Assembly: GCA_965649825.1 (NCBI GenBank)
Contig: OZ287706.1
Coordinates: 372,001-436,000, forward strand
Direction of reading: 5' to 3'
DNA: 64,000 nt
Source: Penicillus capitatus
Taxonomy: Eukaryota; Chlorophyta
Every line of letters starts with the position of its first letter. The stretch's first letter is position 1. A program made the translations under genes and the position numbers. The notes beneath the pieces are model-generated. The model saw nothing but the letters and a program-made list of their open reading frames with translations. It was not told the origin of the DNA and searched no databases. This document shows, in pieces, positions 1 through 11,854 of the stretch.

Positions 1-1570
1 CATCAGAAAGCCATTGAACTGTTTCGTCGAGCGGCAGAGCTTAACGACGACAACGGACACTACGGTTTGGGATACATGTATCTGGCCGGATACGGTGTCG
101 AGAAGGATGTCAAGCAAGCCTTCAACCATTTTAACAAGGTGACGCATCGAGACAGCGACCAATAGATGCGAGATGTGTCTAGGCAGCTGCTCAGGAACAC
201 ACAGAAGCGCAGTTCAGTCTCGGCGTTATGTATTTGAAGGGACTGGCCGTGCGCGTGAGTCCTGTGCGTGCTATGGCTTTCTTCACAGCAGCCAGTCACG
301 GAGGACATCTCCTGGCGATGTACAATCTCGCTATGATGCATGTGTCGGGAACAGGAATCGAGCCCAACTGCCAAGCAGCTGTCCATCTACTCAAACAGGT
401 GTCTGTCCGACGTTCCTGTCCACCATCCAACGGCGCTCTCCTTTAGGTCGCTGAGCAAGGACCGTGGTGTACCGTGCTGCAAGAAGGGCACAATGCCTTT
501 CATGACGGTTAGGCATCACACCAAAAGAGTGAGATGAGATTCATGGACGGGTGGTCTGTGGTGTTAGGAGATTATACCTATGCGTTGGTATCGTATCTAA
601 GGGCGTCGCAGATGGGATTGGAATTGGGGCAGTCCAATGCAGCGTGGATGCTGGAACACGGTTTGGGTCCAGGACATCTCTCACAGAACATTCATATGGC
701 ACTGGGCCTGTACAAGTGGTCTGCCGAACAGGAGAATACAAATTCCCTTCTGGCAGTGGGCGATATCTTCTACTATGGCCGCGGCATCGAAAAGGACTGG
801 AATCGATCGTCCGGTGTCTACCAACTCGCCGAGAAACAAAAAAGCTCCAGAGCTGCCTACAACCTCGGCTTCATGTACCAGTTCGGTGCTGGACTGCCAA
901 AAGATCATCATCTCGCCAAACGGTTACTCTCTCACTCTTTTCATGAGGTCACTCTTTTGCGTTTCTTAGGTACTACGATTTGGCGTATGCCCATAATCAT
1001 GACGCGTTCTATGCCGTGAAGCTCGCTTTGGCGTATCTCAGGGTGCATTCCTGGTGGGATCATCGCCGGATGATCTTCCCTTATCTCGTGCGTTCCTGGA
1101 TGGATGCCGCGTTCGTCAGCAAGTATCAGAACGCGACGCACGTTCCTCCTGGATGGTGGTCGAGTCGACAGGCCGATCGTCTCAGGGCGCCAGGCGAGGA
1201 ATCTCTTCTGGAGAAAGTGATGGATGTCATCGATCTCGATACCGCCAGCGACGTCCTACAAGATTTCATGGACGCCTTGACATCTGAAGACCTCGGCGAT
1301 CTCATGGAATCCCTCTTCTTAGCTGGACTGATCATCGTCTTCATCGCCGTCTATCGAAGACGTCGACGCAATCGAAATCCTCGACAAGTCACATCACGAT
1401 CACATCGAATCGAAAGAGAAAAGTGCTATGCTTTCTAGGCAGACCGCAATGCGGCCAATCCACCGGAGCGGCAACCAGAAGCACCAAACGGCGCGCCGCC
1501 GCCACCGGCTGAAGGCGCTCCGGCAGAGCGACCTCCAGATCAGGCCAATCGTGGAGACAATGACGGTTAA
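1..1570 (+). CDS. SEL1L/HRD3-like ER-associated degradation adaptor, 5' end truncated by window
   Basis: This is the C-terminal part of a SEL1L/Hrd3 protein, the lumenal adaptor that feeds misfolded glycoproteins to the HRD1 ubiquitin ligase in the ER membrane. Sel1-like repeats are visible (for example AAYNLGFMYQFGAG, SNAAWMLEHG, GHYGLGYMYLAGYG). A single hydrophobic segment near LFLAGLIIVFIAVY follows, then an Arg-rich and Pro-rich cytosolic tail. Five introns of 44-60 nt lie at about 139-182, 399-446, 508-567, 923-969 and 1388-1438. Without splicing the repeats fall into different frames. The last intron swaps a short Arg-rich readthrough end for a Pro-rich tail ending at 1570. The N-terminus and signal peptide lie before the window. 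Confidence 0.85.
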
Positions 1571-1629
1571 TGTAACAACGCATTTCGCTGTACGCTTGCT
1601 TCTCGATGTCGCGACGTCAGAGATGCGCC

Positions 1630-2510
1630 ATGGAGGTGTGACACATGTATGCGTGACCAAAGCGTCAAACACATCCTGACGTTTCTAGCCAACCTCTGCC
1701 TCGCTGGGAGAGAAGCGCATTTCTGGCATCTTTTACGCTGGCGGTGTCTGGAGCGCCGTCACGTTTGAGACGCGGGCGGCGCTCGACACTGCAGCCATCG
1801 GAACGGTTGAAGACCTGACCGTCATTGAGCCACTCCTCCAACACCTTCCTCTCCATCCCGTACCCTGTTCTTTTACCACACGACGCAGCTCCATCGTGGA
1901 GATACAGGAAACGGCGGATGCAACGCATTGTATTCTCTGGAGCTTACCAGAAGCACTTGCCCACTTCGATCAGCTCGATATTTATCATCTCGATCGTGAG
2001 AGCCGCCTACAGAAGCTCAGTCGTTGTGTAGACATGCATTCCATGGCACACGTCGCATCCTATGGCGCTTAGGAGTTTGAACGGTGCTGCGTGGAAACGC
2101 AGCCGCATTTCTGGAATCTCTACTATGCCTATCAGTATCTAAAAGATCAAGTGCGATGACCCCTATCCGTCGTGCCTGTCGGATGTGGGATGTCTGCCAG
2201 GGATGGTATGTTCGTTCAGGAATCATCTACGGTGCCGATTTCGTCGTCTATCGTCGACATCCCTCCTGTGTCCATGCCGAGTACGGCGTCAGTGTCCTGT
2301 CTGCAGGCACGTCCCTGTCGCTGAACGATATACAGGCGACCTATCGTCTCCTCCATCAAGCACGTCACATCATCACAGACATGCATCGTTGATGTGACAT
2401 CTCGGGAGCAGGTGAGCAAGGGATGGCTGCTGGCGATCGTGGCGTCGGACGGCGCAATTGCGTGGCGCGAAGTGACACGTTGGATACCATCTCGACATCG
2501 AATTATTTAA
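1630..2510 (+). CDS. SEN2: tRNA-splicing endonuclease catalytic subunit SEN2
   Basis: This encodes the Sen2 subunit, which cuts the 5' splice site of intron-containing pre-tRNAs in the nucleus. The C-terminal nuclease fold is clear: GWYVRSGIIYGADFVVY, then HAEYGVSVL, then SKGWLLAIV and a REVTRWIPSR end. These carry the expected Tyr, His and Lys catalytic residues. Exon 1 is only six bases (Met-Glu, 1630-1635). Introns follow at about 1636-1688, 2028-2072, 2151-2200 and 2360-2411. The last begins with GC, and splicing there is needed to place the catalytic Lys in frame. The gene begins 60 bp after the SEL1L stop and ends 28 bp from the convergent KDEL-receptor gene. Confidence 0.83.
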
Positions 2511-2537
2511 CAGACCCACCCCCCATCTATCTTCCCT

Positions 2538-3185
2538 TCACGAAGGCAGCGAGAGTTTCACATTGTTCTTCCAACTCTGTAAATAAAAGTAGAAGAAATC
2601 TGCATAGAGTGCCGTTTGGATCGATCCAGCCACCCAGACTAACACCTGCTTGTAACGTGGCTCCGTAAAGTAACGATAGATCCAGTTGAGAATGTACAGT
2701 CCACGGTAGAGTCCCAGAAGAAAGATATAATTGCCAGTCAGATTGTCGATGTTCTGCGTCCTTCTCAGCAAAAAGAGCTGCGGCAGGATAGCAATCGCTT
2801 CGAGGTAGATCGAAAACGTCCAGAGAATTTCAAACGGTGTGAAGGCCATATGGACGAGCATTGCCAGAGCGGCTGCCAGAATGACGAGGACATAAGATCG
2901 AAAGGTATCCTGCTCTCTGTCATACGTCAGCCGAATGGTTCGATGAAATCTCATGTAGTACACAATGGTGTACGATGTGAGGAGGAACACAATCTTCATG
3001 ACGCTGTTATAGAGTGAGACAAAGTTGAAGAAGAGGTCCAGATAACGTGTGGAGAAGACAAGGGCGTAGAGCTCCTGTGTCTTGAGGGAGATTCCGCGAC
3101 AGGAACGCGTGGCCTGGATCTTCAGCAGCAGCACGACGACGGAGAGCAGATGCGTCATGTCGCCGGCGAAGCGAAAGATGTTCAT
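2538..3185 (-). CDS. ERD2: ER lumen protein-retaining (KDEL) receptor
   Basis: This is a seven-helix Golgi receptor that returns KDEL/HDEL-tagged proteins to the ER. The protein is 215 residues from the chosen Met (MNIFRFAGD), matching the usual length of about 212. Family hallmarks are visible: SCRGISLKTQELYALVF, TRYLDLF, and EAIAILPQLFLLRRT. The family-type start is preferred over an upstream in-frame Met at 3326 that would add 47 polar residues. No intron is needed, which is unusual in this window. Its start is 70 bp from the divergent phosphatase gene, so the two probably share a promoter region. Confidence 0.93.
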   Translation of the reverse strand: MNIFRFAGDMTHLLSVVVLLLKIQATRSCRGISLKTQELYALVFSTRYLDLFFNFVSLYNSVMKIVFLLTSYTIVYYMRFHRTIRLTYDREQDTFRSYVLVILAAALAMLVHMAFTPFEILWTFSIYLEAIAILPQLFLLRRTQNIDNLTGNYIFLLGLYRGLYILNWIYRYFTEPRYKQVLVWVAGSIQTALYADFFYFYLQSWKNNVKLSLPS

Positions 3186-3254
3186 TGTTGGCGGCAATGA
3201 AAGGAGCTGAGGAAAGAAATGCAGGAAACGGGACACGTCTTGTCGAATGGTACG

Positions 3255-4838
3255 ATGCGTGTTCTCAGCGCCGTCGTTCTTGCGGGAATGCTCCTGCAGA
3301 CATGTCTCGCCGATGTGCAGCGTCATCTATCGACGAAAGTGCGCGTCGGTGCGTGTGCAGAAGGCCTGGAAGGGCAGGTGGGTGCGTAGACGTCGTATGC
3401 GTGGCGACAAAGAGGAAATGGACCGTTGTTGAAAAACGAAGCGCGAGAACCGTCGTTCGTCTATCACCTCGTGCGTCACGGTACGCGTTGGCCGACGTCT
3501 GGATCGATGAAACGCATTCGCAAAATGCACGAAGCCATTCAGGTGTGGGTCACCTGTGTGTCCAGATGCGGTGTGCAAGGCATTTAGGGCATTCCTGCCT
3601 TCGAGCGATTTCTGAAGCCGCTTGAGGATCTCACGGAACAGCAGTTTGCTGGAGAGCTCCACGAGATGGGATACCAAGAGATGTATGATCTTGGAAAGAA
3701 GATGCGCGCCTACTATCCAATACTTTATGGCCGACCTGTCACATCAACAAATTATCATTTCAGATCGACAGCAGTACGTACTAGTCGCTGTCTATGTATG
3801 ACGTGATGTGACGTTTCGTGCAGAAACCCCGCTCGGCTGCCAGTGCCGTTGCCTTTGGCATGGGACTCTTTCCCCGCGAAGCAGCGCCTAGTGAAACATG
3901 TCAATCCACTGCCGTCGCTATTGAACAGCGTCCCGTCCACGACGACCCCGTTCTACGTTTCTTCGACATCGATCCCGAATACGACGCCGAGACCGATCGA
4001 CTCGAAGACCAAATGGTACGACCCATCCCATCTCCCCTATCCTCTGAGATGCGCCTCCAGGATGCTGAACTGGAAGCCGCCGTCTTTCCGTCGATCGCCA
4101 GGAGCTTAGATGCCAGACATGGCGTCCGGCTTTTCTCCCGGGATCCCGTTTTGGTTGGCTCTCTCTGGGAAGCCTGCATCTTTCAATGGGCCACCACTCA
4201 GAAGAACACCTCCCTCTGCGAACTCTTCTCGCCTGACGATCTCCGTATCCTCGAATGGGCGACCGATTTCGAAAGTCTTCTCAAATCAGGACCAAGCTTC
4301 GATATTAACTGCTGCCAAGCCCGACCGCTCATCGACGATCTCCTCGACACTCTTCACGTCCTTCTCGACAGCCTATTTCTTGCGATCACATGTGGCTGTC
4401 TTTCAGGGAGCTGCGTCAGGAACGTTGAAGAAGGGCCGATATGCTCATGTGCTATGTGGCCATGCCGAGACGGTGCTTCCTTTGGCATGTCTGCTCGGTG
4501 TCCACGCGCCGCGGTCGGCTACGCTGTCCCATCTTCTCCAACCCTACCCCGAAGCGACAGCCCGCCTCCGACAGACGGAATTACTCGCATCCTTCGCCAA
4601 ACGGTCTGTCTGGCGCGGCGCTTTACTCTCGCCGATGGCTGGGAACGTCCTCGTTGCCTTGTTCCTCGATACGCTCACGCCAACCGTCCGTCTCTACTGG
4701 AACGAGGAGCTTCTGTCGGGTCCTTGGTGCCAAGGCGCCAGCGAATGTCCTCTCACAACGTTTACAGCGTCCGTACTTCGTGGGATCGAACATTTTCGCG
4801 ACGATCGTTGTCCTGGGCGTTGGTCCGAAGCGACGTGA
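3255..4838 (+). CDS. MINPP1-like multiple inositol polyphosphate (histidine) phosphatase, secreted
   Basis: This belongs to histidine phosphatase clade 2 and is likely to remove phosphates from inositol polyphosphates in the secretory pathway. A signal peptide starts at 3255 (MRVLSAVVLAGMLLQTCLA). The catalytic RHGTRWPT motif follows, then a long middle region including LRFFDIDPEY, and the distal GHAETVLPL motif that supplies the second acid/base residue. At least four introns are inferred. One ends just before the exon starting KPRSAASAVAFG and contains GTGATGTGACG; another lies before GAASGTLKKGRYAHV. A 33-nt stretch at about 4018-4050 could be a retained intron because both readings stay in frame. 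Confidence 0.82.
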
Positions 4839-5246
4839 GGTGTCGTGGCGATTGACGGGCACAGTCAGTCCGGTCAGCCCGTCCGTCCGTCCGTCAACGC
4901 ATCCATTCACGAAAGTCAGTGTCAGAAATTGCGTCGAAGCTCAACGAGAACAACAACGTTGTTGATTGTCAATTTCGAGGTGCTTAGTGAAGCAGCAGCA
5001 CACACCCTTTCTGTTTTCCATTTGATTTCGCAAGTGCCATCACCGCCGCGCCAAACACGTCGTTCACTGCAGACTCTACGGACAGGACCGGTACGTGAGT
5101 GAGAAATCGCGGACGTGGGTGGATCGGAACGGACGTGTCGTAGTGGATGGCTGTCGAGCAGTGCCACTCGATGTATCCCTTCGATGCGTCGTGCGATGCG
5201 TTCGGCATGGGATCTGACGGTCGTCTCTGTGTGGCGCTTAGTTTTT
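4839..5246. other. Spacer without a convincing gene
   Basis: About 400 bp lie between the phosphatase stop and the GATA-factor ATG. A minus-strand ORF of about 74 codons ending near 4984 is readable, but I cannot link it to a family or to neighbouring exons. A pyrimidine/CGTCCGTC repeat occurs near 4880-4900. The GATA transcript leader may start here. Confidence 0.4.
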
Positions 5247-6310
5247 ATGGAAGCTCAGTCTGATGCGGGGTCTGCCATTGTGATAGAAGTGGATGATTCG
5301 AGTCCACCGCCCGCGACTTCTCCATGGACGGCAAATAAATTACTGACGAACGCACGACGCCAAAGCATAACACGCCGTAAGAGAAAGCCTATGACTTCTC
5401 CACAGGTGCTTCGCCCATTGTCAGCTTGGATCCATGACAATGTCTCCTTCCATGTTAGCCGAGCCACATTGCACGTCGGTGCAATAATTGTGGTGTGACA
5501 AAGACGCCCCAATGGAGGGAGGGACCGGACGGTGCGTGTTCGTCAGATGGATGCACATGTGTGATAAAATGATGTGACAGGTCCGAAGACATTGTGTAAT
5601 GCGTGTGGTGTGAAGTACAGTCGGGAACGTCAAGATAAGTCAAAGTCTCGGAAATCAAGGAAACTGAAGCCAAAGGTAAAAGAGTGATACGGCGCAAGAA
5701 AGTGTGAGATGCTATCGATGGGTGTGTGTGTTTGCAGACAGGGATCAAATCCAAGTTGAGTTATTCTTCTGTAAAAAAGAGGACAAGAAACTCTGACCGT
5801 GATCGACGCAATTATGATTTCACTTTTCTGTTTTCTTCAACGGCCAATCCGTCGTCGTCCGCAAACTATGGGAAGGTTTCTGGCAGCGGAGCCTGTGGAT
5901 TCAGTGGAAAAGAGTATGCTGCGGCCTTGTCCTTAGTCTCCCTGGCCATTCTTGGCACTGCTCCCTCTGATGCGCGTTCCCAGACACACGAAGACGCGTG
6001 CGATCTGGCTCAGCCCAAAACGCGACGCTCCAAAAGAATTGCCCGTCGTTCGCATTACTATGGAGGGTTTGTCGATACGGACGAATGGATCCCGCACTTG
6101 CTGGAGGAGATGGATGATGCTCGACGTCGTCCTCTGCAGAAAAGCGTGGCAATGGGCGTCCCTTGTGTATGGGCTGCAATGGGCTACTCGGAGTATGGAG
6201 ATTCCTGCTGTGCATGCAAGAAACCGGGTCTTCTCAAAAAAGTGACGGATACATCAGATCGAGCCAGCACCGCTTCTGATTCTGCCAAGAGTGATTTCCT
6301 GACAACATGA
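5247..6310 (+). CDS. GATA-type zinc-finger transcription factor
   Basis: A single GATA finger is assembled across an intron: CNNCGVTKTPQWREGPDG before it and PKTLCNACGVKYSR after it. This gives the CX2CX18CX2C spacing of plant and many fungal GATA factors, followed by a Lys/Arg-rich tail. Exon 1 encodes an acidic N-terminus beginning MEAQSDAGS and a basic KRKP stretch. The finger-splitting intron (about 5532-5580) ends in TGATGTGACAG exactly at the acceptor. Two more introns flank the finger, and the C-terminal half is Ser/Lys-rich without recognised domains. It is probably a nuclear DNA-binding regulator; its targets are unknown. Confidence 0.85.
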
Positions 6311-7135
6311 TGCTGATGGCGAATGACACTTTGATCCTGTTGTCAGGAAATCGCACCGTTCTGTTTTATTGGCTGCGCATTTAATAACCCACCCACTCTG
6401 TTTCTGTACATTACTTGATATCTATCTATCTATGAATAGGAGATCTGTGTTCTGTGTGTGTTTCTGTACTCTGATGGGGAATGTGCTCATTCAACTGGAC
6501 TGTGTGTGGTCTGAAAAACTGTGCACAGACGCTGTGGTCCTCTGCAGTCTGTACTGCCCACCCATACCTCCCTCCCTCCCTATAACATCGTCTTCGCCAT
6601 CGCTGCTCTTGCTATTGTTCCTGCAATTGTTGTTGTTGTTGTCGCTGTCGTGGCTGCTGTGTCTTCTCTTCCGTTTTGTTGTTCTCCATGTCTTGTTGTC
6701 CATTGTTGTTGTTGTCGTTGTCGTTCTTGCTGTGTGCACAACATATATTTATCTCTTTATTAACACCGACGAAGATGTTGATGATGATGCAAAGTTCACA
6801 TATGCATACGATATGCTCATCGCTGTTTTGTTGTTGGCTACTGATGATCAGCATCATCGCCGCCGCCGCCGCCGCCATCACTGTCATGTCATAACGATCG
6901 TTGATGGGCCCTTTCTCAGATTCCTTTTGCTCTCATGCCACACATGCGTCTTGATTTTTGTGGTCGTCATCTGTTGTGGTGGGTTTCTGACAATAGACAA
7001 GCAACCGTGCATGCGTGCATGCAAGGAACAGAAGCACAATCAATCAACAACTGTTTTGAAGGGAGACCTGTAGATCTGCATGACCACATGTGTCGCGGAC
7101 CCAACAGGCTAGACACAAGCATAATATGTGTGCCA
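6311..7135. repeat. Low-complexity intergenic stretch with trinucleotide microsatellites
   Basis: This convergent spacer contains TATC repeats near 6420, TTG/TCG trinucleotide runs at about 6625-6730, a GAT-type run near 6775-6790 and a GCC run near 6860-6880. The long ORFs read through it are Leu/Val or Gln/Asn artefacts of these repeats. Confidence 0.8.
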
Positions 7136-8608
7136 CTAGAGTTCCTGAATATATTCCTTCTCTTCGTCATAGTATGCGCGTTCCTTGGCGGACTTCTCTT
7201 TGTGTCTGGCCTGAAAGAAGGCATGATTATCCACAATTCTCTTGATCAAGCTCAGGGTCGTCATTTTGCTAGGACTTGGTAATATCCTATAAAAAAGACA
7301 TCACCATATTTAAGATGTGACAGACAGGTGGGTTGACCTGAAGATCCCTTTTGATTTCGGAACAGCATAGCGCGCTTGCGTCTCCTCCGGTTCCGGATTC
7401 GGAAACTCGCTCTCGGAACCGTGCACGACAATGGAGATGTTGAATGTGCGCAAGAGGTCTTCTGTAATGTAAGGAGTGACACCAATGATCACTTCATCCA
7501 CAAACTTGCATGCCAGGACACTCAGACTCCGCTCGTGCAGATTCATGATCGGCAAATGCGGCCCTCTGCGTTTCGAAACATCCTCATCGGTGTGCAAGCC
7601 AACCAGCAAGAAATCACCCAATGCCTTGGCCTCCTACACCGACAGACCATCCATACCAGACAGACCGCACACTAGACGGCAGCTGACCTTGAGAATGGCC
7701 ACGTGGCCGACATGGAAAACATCGAAGGCGCCGTCAATGTAGACCACGTTGGTCCCGACACGCGCCTCACAGACATTGGCGAACTGGACGATGCGTCGAG
7801 AGGTTGGCATAAAGTGTGAGACGACGGTTTGCTGTTCTCGATCCCTTTCTTTGCCGCTACTGAACTCCCTGGACAACTACATCACACATATGACGCCGCC
7901 ATCTCACTCTTTTCTCGTCACTTTTCGCTGCGCCTGTTCCTCGGAGACAAACAGATTCACGCGTGTACATGTCAACATCCGTCCGACGATGTCTGTCGTA
8001 CTGACGCCTTCCGTTCTCTTAATCTACGACATCACACTTTCTAAAAGTGTGATCTCCATCGTAAGCACAGTCCGTGCCATTTTGAATCTCCCCAGTTTCT
8101 TGGCATAGGCATAGGCGTCCGTCCCATCTGGCAGCAGACATGGATCGTCCCCGTGGATGATGTAATCGATGCGGTGCTTCGTAAAAAGCTCGTCCGTAAA
8201 ACTCGGCGTCAATTCATAGGGCACTTCTGTCGGCACCCACACACAGACCCTTCACGATCCGTTGCCGAGTGGCGGCGACTTACCTCTCACGACCTCATCC
8301 ACCCACTTAATACAATCCAGCAATGCACCTCGTTCGCTTTCGTTCATGACTGGAGCGCATCCCTTTGCCTTGAGGACTTCATGGTCTGGGATCAAGCCCA
8401 CCACCAATTCGTCCCCCATTGCCTTGGCCTGACGCAAGGCATTGGCATGGCCATAGTGTAACATGTCAAAACAGCCATCCATATACACGCGCACGGGCTT
8501 GGTTTCTGCAACCAGAGCAAAGGTCTCGTCCATCCCCTCCATAGACTGGGGGCGACCCACTTCGTCTTCGTTTCGCTCGTAGACTGAGCTGACGTGCCAG
8601 CCATCCAC
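7136..8608 (-). CDS. PCYT2: Ethanolamine-phosphate cytidylyltransferase
   Basis: This enzyme makes CDP-ethanolamine from phosphoethanolamine and CTP, the committed step of phosphatidylethanolamine synthesis. Both cytidylyltransferase halves are present: YMDGCFDMLHYGHANALRQA, and later YIDGAFDVFHVGHVAILK. Each has an HxGH nucleotide-binding motif, and RTEGVSTTDIVGRML lies between them. The C-terminus KRIVDNHAFFQARHKEKS is family-typical. Five or more short introns are needed. The true start is unresolved. Upstream, near 8700-8790 on this strand, a frame encodes IWLTLLAVAVPAAFVGW, resembling the membrane anchor found at the N-terminus of plant homologues, but I could not place its splice junction. 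Confidence 0.9.
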
Positions 8609-8901
8609 TGATCGCCCCAGGACGGTACTGGTACTGAAAGAGGGACTATGGAGAGGAATATACAGAAAGGGGAGCTTCTACTTGATGGGGTACATAGTAA
8701 TGGGTGAGCTGACTAAAGGTAAACCATCCCACGAATGCCGCAGGCACCGCCACTGCCAGAAGTGTCAACCATATTGCGTTCTGTGAGATTTCGCCCCTGA
8801 ACAGGATCCCATAAACAGGCGACATACAGGGGATGTCAACTGAGCGATGTACGTGCGTGCGTTCGTGCGTGTGTCATAGGTCTGCCGTCGCCGAAGGTCG
8901 A

Positions 8902-9992
8902 ATGACGACAGGATGTCGGCTGTCAAATGGCGTCGTCTTGCCAGCGGTGGGACTCGGGACTTACCGAGCACGAGGCAAGAGCCTCGTCCAAGCCATTGAA
9001 TGGGCACTCGAGGCTGGGATCCAACACATCGATACGGCATTGGGCTATCGAGTCGGTTGAAGATGCCGAATCTGTCGTGATGTGACGTTTGTGTGAGATC
9101 CAGAATGCACAGTCCGTGTATGAGGGCCGAGTCGCCACCGGAAAACGCACCGATGAAATTTTCATCACGAGCAAAGTGGGCCCGGCTCATCAAGGACTCG
9201 AAGCAGCACACGAAGGCTGCGAAGAGGCACTCCGTGGACTCAAGACCGATACCTTGGTAGACGCCTGACGTCCCGTCACACAAACGAGGGATGTGTTGGA
9301 GGACTTGATGCTCATTCATTGGCCGGGAGCTCAGAGGCCGCAGTTGCACAGAAACCTGCCGAAGCTCCGACAAGAGACATGGTCTGTTTTGGAAGACTTT
9401 TATCGCGAGGGGAAGTAAGGGAGTGGATGAATGGGGGAGGTCGTAAGAAGAGGTTTGTCTGCAGTTTTCGAGCGATCGGTGTGAGCAACTATGAGATCGC
9501 ACACCTGGAGCAACTTATGAAGCATGCCACGGTCCAGCCGATGGTAAATCAGATCGAAGTGCATCCACGGTTTCCGAACAAAGAGGTTCGTGCTTTCTGC
9601 AAAGAGAACGGTGAGGCATTGAAAAGTGTGAGATTTTGAGTGAGGATCTACGGTTAAGGTATTCAGGTCGTGGCCTATTCAAGTTTTGGTCAGGGAGAGC
9701 TCACCGGTCACCCCACGATCCAGGGCATTGCCGATCGGCTGCGGAAGTCATCAGCACAGGCATGAGCGATATCTTAAGGAAGCTGAAGCGAAGCGGTCGG
9801 CTGTAGGTGTTGCTCAAATGGGCATTGCAGCAGGACATGGCTGTGATTCCGAAGTCTGTACATAGAGAGCGCATCCTGGAATGGACGCCGGAGGAGATGG
9901 AGGGATGGGAACTAACAGAAGACGACATGATGCGTATCGACGAGATGGACGACGGACACAAGTACTGCTGGAATCCTACAGAAGTCGAATGA
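8902..9992 (+). CDS. Aldo-keto reductase
   Basis: This is an NADPH-dependent reductase of the AKR superfamily. Visible signatures are HIDTALGYRNA, EIFITSKVG, LMLIHWPG, AIGVSNYEI, NQIEVHPRF, VVAYSSFGQGELTGHP and MAVIPKSVHRERI, covering the whole barrel. Introns include about 9052-9103, 9626-9658 (33 nt) and one near 9764 that starts with GC. The GC-AG junction joins SSAQ to VLLKWALQ, a conserved family stretch. Substrate cannot be predicted. The first exon starts about 110 bp from the divergent cytidylyltransferase 5' region, so a shared promoter is likely. Confidence 0.9.
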
Positions 9993-10071
9993 GCTGCCTC
10001 GATAGAGCAAAGGCGGCGGCGCGGGATGTTCGTTTGATGTGACAGGTGTATGTACGTTTGTTTCGCTCGCC

Positions 10072-11570
10072 ATGGTGCATGCCGACCGAAACCGCGAACG
10101 CCATCGTGTCGCACGCACACAACGCACGGTACCGTGTCACTTCGGTCTGCATGGGAGGTCAAGGGTGACAGGGATGGCAGGAAGAGGAGCCATGTCCACC
10201 GTCGAATATTATGTTCGATCGCCGAGTGGTGCGAGGAAATACCTATGCCCCACGAATCTGTGCATCCGATGGCGCCTTCCAACGTCGCGGCATCGTCTCG
10301 AAACGCAATCTAGAGTGATCGATGCCGTCGCTGTTCCGTTTGACGCGTTCGGTGCAGAAGGCGTCCGTTATGTGGAGAGAAGTCTCCCAGTGTGCCGTCC
10401 GAGGCATCAACGCCGGCGCCTGTCGACGGTCGTCAGCATGTGGATGTCCAGACCGAAGCGCTGTATGAAGATATCTCAGACGCTTTTCCGGTTGCCGACG
10501 GCGCCACGCAGACGGATGCGTTTTTCGATCGTCCGCCGACGCCGCTCTTCATTCCTCGGAAATCCGGTGTCGATGTCGACACACAGATATATCCAGGTCA
10601 CACTTGATGATGTGACGGCAAGTGTGACCAAACGGCACGCTGTCTGCCCTAGGCGAGCTCTTCGATTTCGATTTCGAAGTCGAGCCCATCGTCGCGTATC
10701 TCGTTGGAAAGACGCTCGAACAGAGTCTGGTCGAAGTGCATGAGGAGCTCGAATTCGAAGCGCTTGAGCGCCGTCGTTATGAGATCGAGCAGACGAAGGC
10801 CTACGCCCTGGCCGATGTTGAAAAAATGGAGGCAGTTGAGAGACGTCGTATCGAAGAGAAGGATCGCCGCCTGGCGGAAGTACGCGACGATGGACGCCAC
10901 GACGTCGCGTCATTGACGATGTTCTGTAGAAACGCGAGAAGAAACGGAAGGAGGAGATCGAGCGCCAACGAGTGGCGACGTCGAGTTTCGCACGACGATG
11001 GCTCAACGATATCGTTCGCGATATTTTTGTCGATCTCGATACGAAGGGTCACTTCCGAGACCCTGTTCGCGACGACATCGAACACGATTTCGTTCCTTGG
11101 CTTCGTGCGAAAACCGATGAAAAACTGAATCGCCGTCAATCGGAGCGACAAGTACTCGAAAGGATCATCCGATCGGCATTGGAGAAGACGCAACGTGATG
11201 AGGAGACACGACGCGCCGATCATCGATCGATCGTAGCCGACGCCCGTCGCCAAGAAGAGGTCGACGCGATAACGTCGCACATCGCCTGCGCCTTGATCCA
11301 TCGTTTCTCTTCTTCCAGGCCAGGCGTCGCGAGGAAGAAGAAAAGCGTCAACATTTCGATCGACTCGTCGATGAACACGCATCTGAGCTTCTTCAGCTGA
11401 CGGATCCCGCCTTGGCAGCGGCGGAGGTTATCGAAGAGACGAAGGAGGCGATGGATGGCGACATAACTGACGCCGATATCGTTCATGCGCTGCTGCGCAA
11501 CGGCATCGTGACGAAAGAACACGTCGTCGATCGAGTCAACGCCATCATCGGCGATCATTCGACATTGTGA
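10072..11570 (+). CDS. RSP3: Radial spoke protein 3 (flagellar axoneme)
   Basis: This encodes the stalk-base protein that anchors radial spokes to doublet microtubules and also acts as an A-kinase anchoring protein. Family blocks in order are NIMFDRRVVRGNTYA, HVDVQTEALYEDISD, ATQTDAFFDRPPTPLFIP, GVDVDTQI, ELFDFDFEVEPIVAYLVGK, long Arg/Glu coiled coil, and FRDPVRDDIEHDFVPWL. The start MVHADRN is chosen because it joins in frame to exon 2. Five introns are inferred, several ending GTGACAG or containing TGATGTGAC. The reading ends LLRNGIVTKEHVVDRV at 11570. Presence of this gene is strong evidence for a motile 9+2 flagellum. Confidence 0.92.
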
Positions 11571-11854
11571 TGCGCGTTTTGTGTGTAAAACCGCGCTTTA
11601 TCCTTCGACGTCCGGGATATTTACGCCCGCGCTTTTGCGCTTCGGATGCGCCGGACGCTGCGCGTCGCCGTCGTGAGACGAAACGACGTCGCGGACGACC
11701 AGCCTACAAACGGAGTTCATTCGATTCGCCGCTGCGCGATGGAAACCGCGACCGGCTTATCGGCCTCCTGACCCGACGGTCCATTCACCTCAGCACTGAA
11801 GACGACGACACACATGTGCTCTTTAGATCTGCGGTCACACTTTCGTATTACTTA

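Noticed and set aside
6369-7073. A 234-codon Leu/Val-rich ORF looking like a membrane protein
   Set aside because: It is translated trinucleotide microsatellite and T-rich spacer, with equally long repeats readable on the other strand.
8765-9502. A 245-codon minus-strand ORF
   Set aside because: It is antisense to well-supported aldo-keto reductase exons and has no domain; it reflects codon bias of the true gene.
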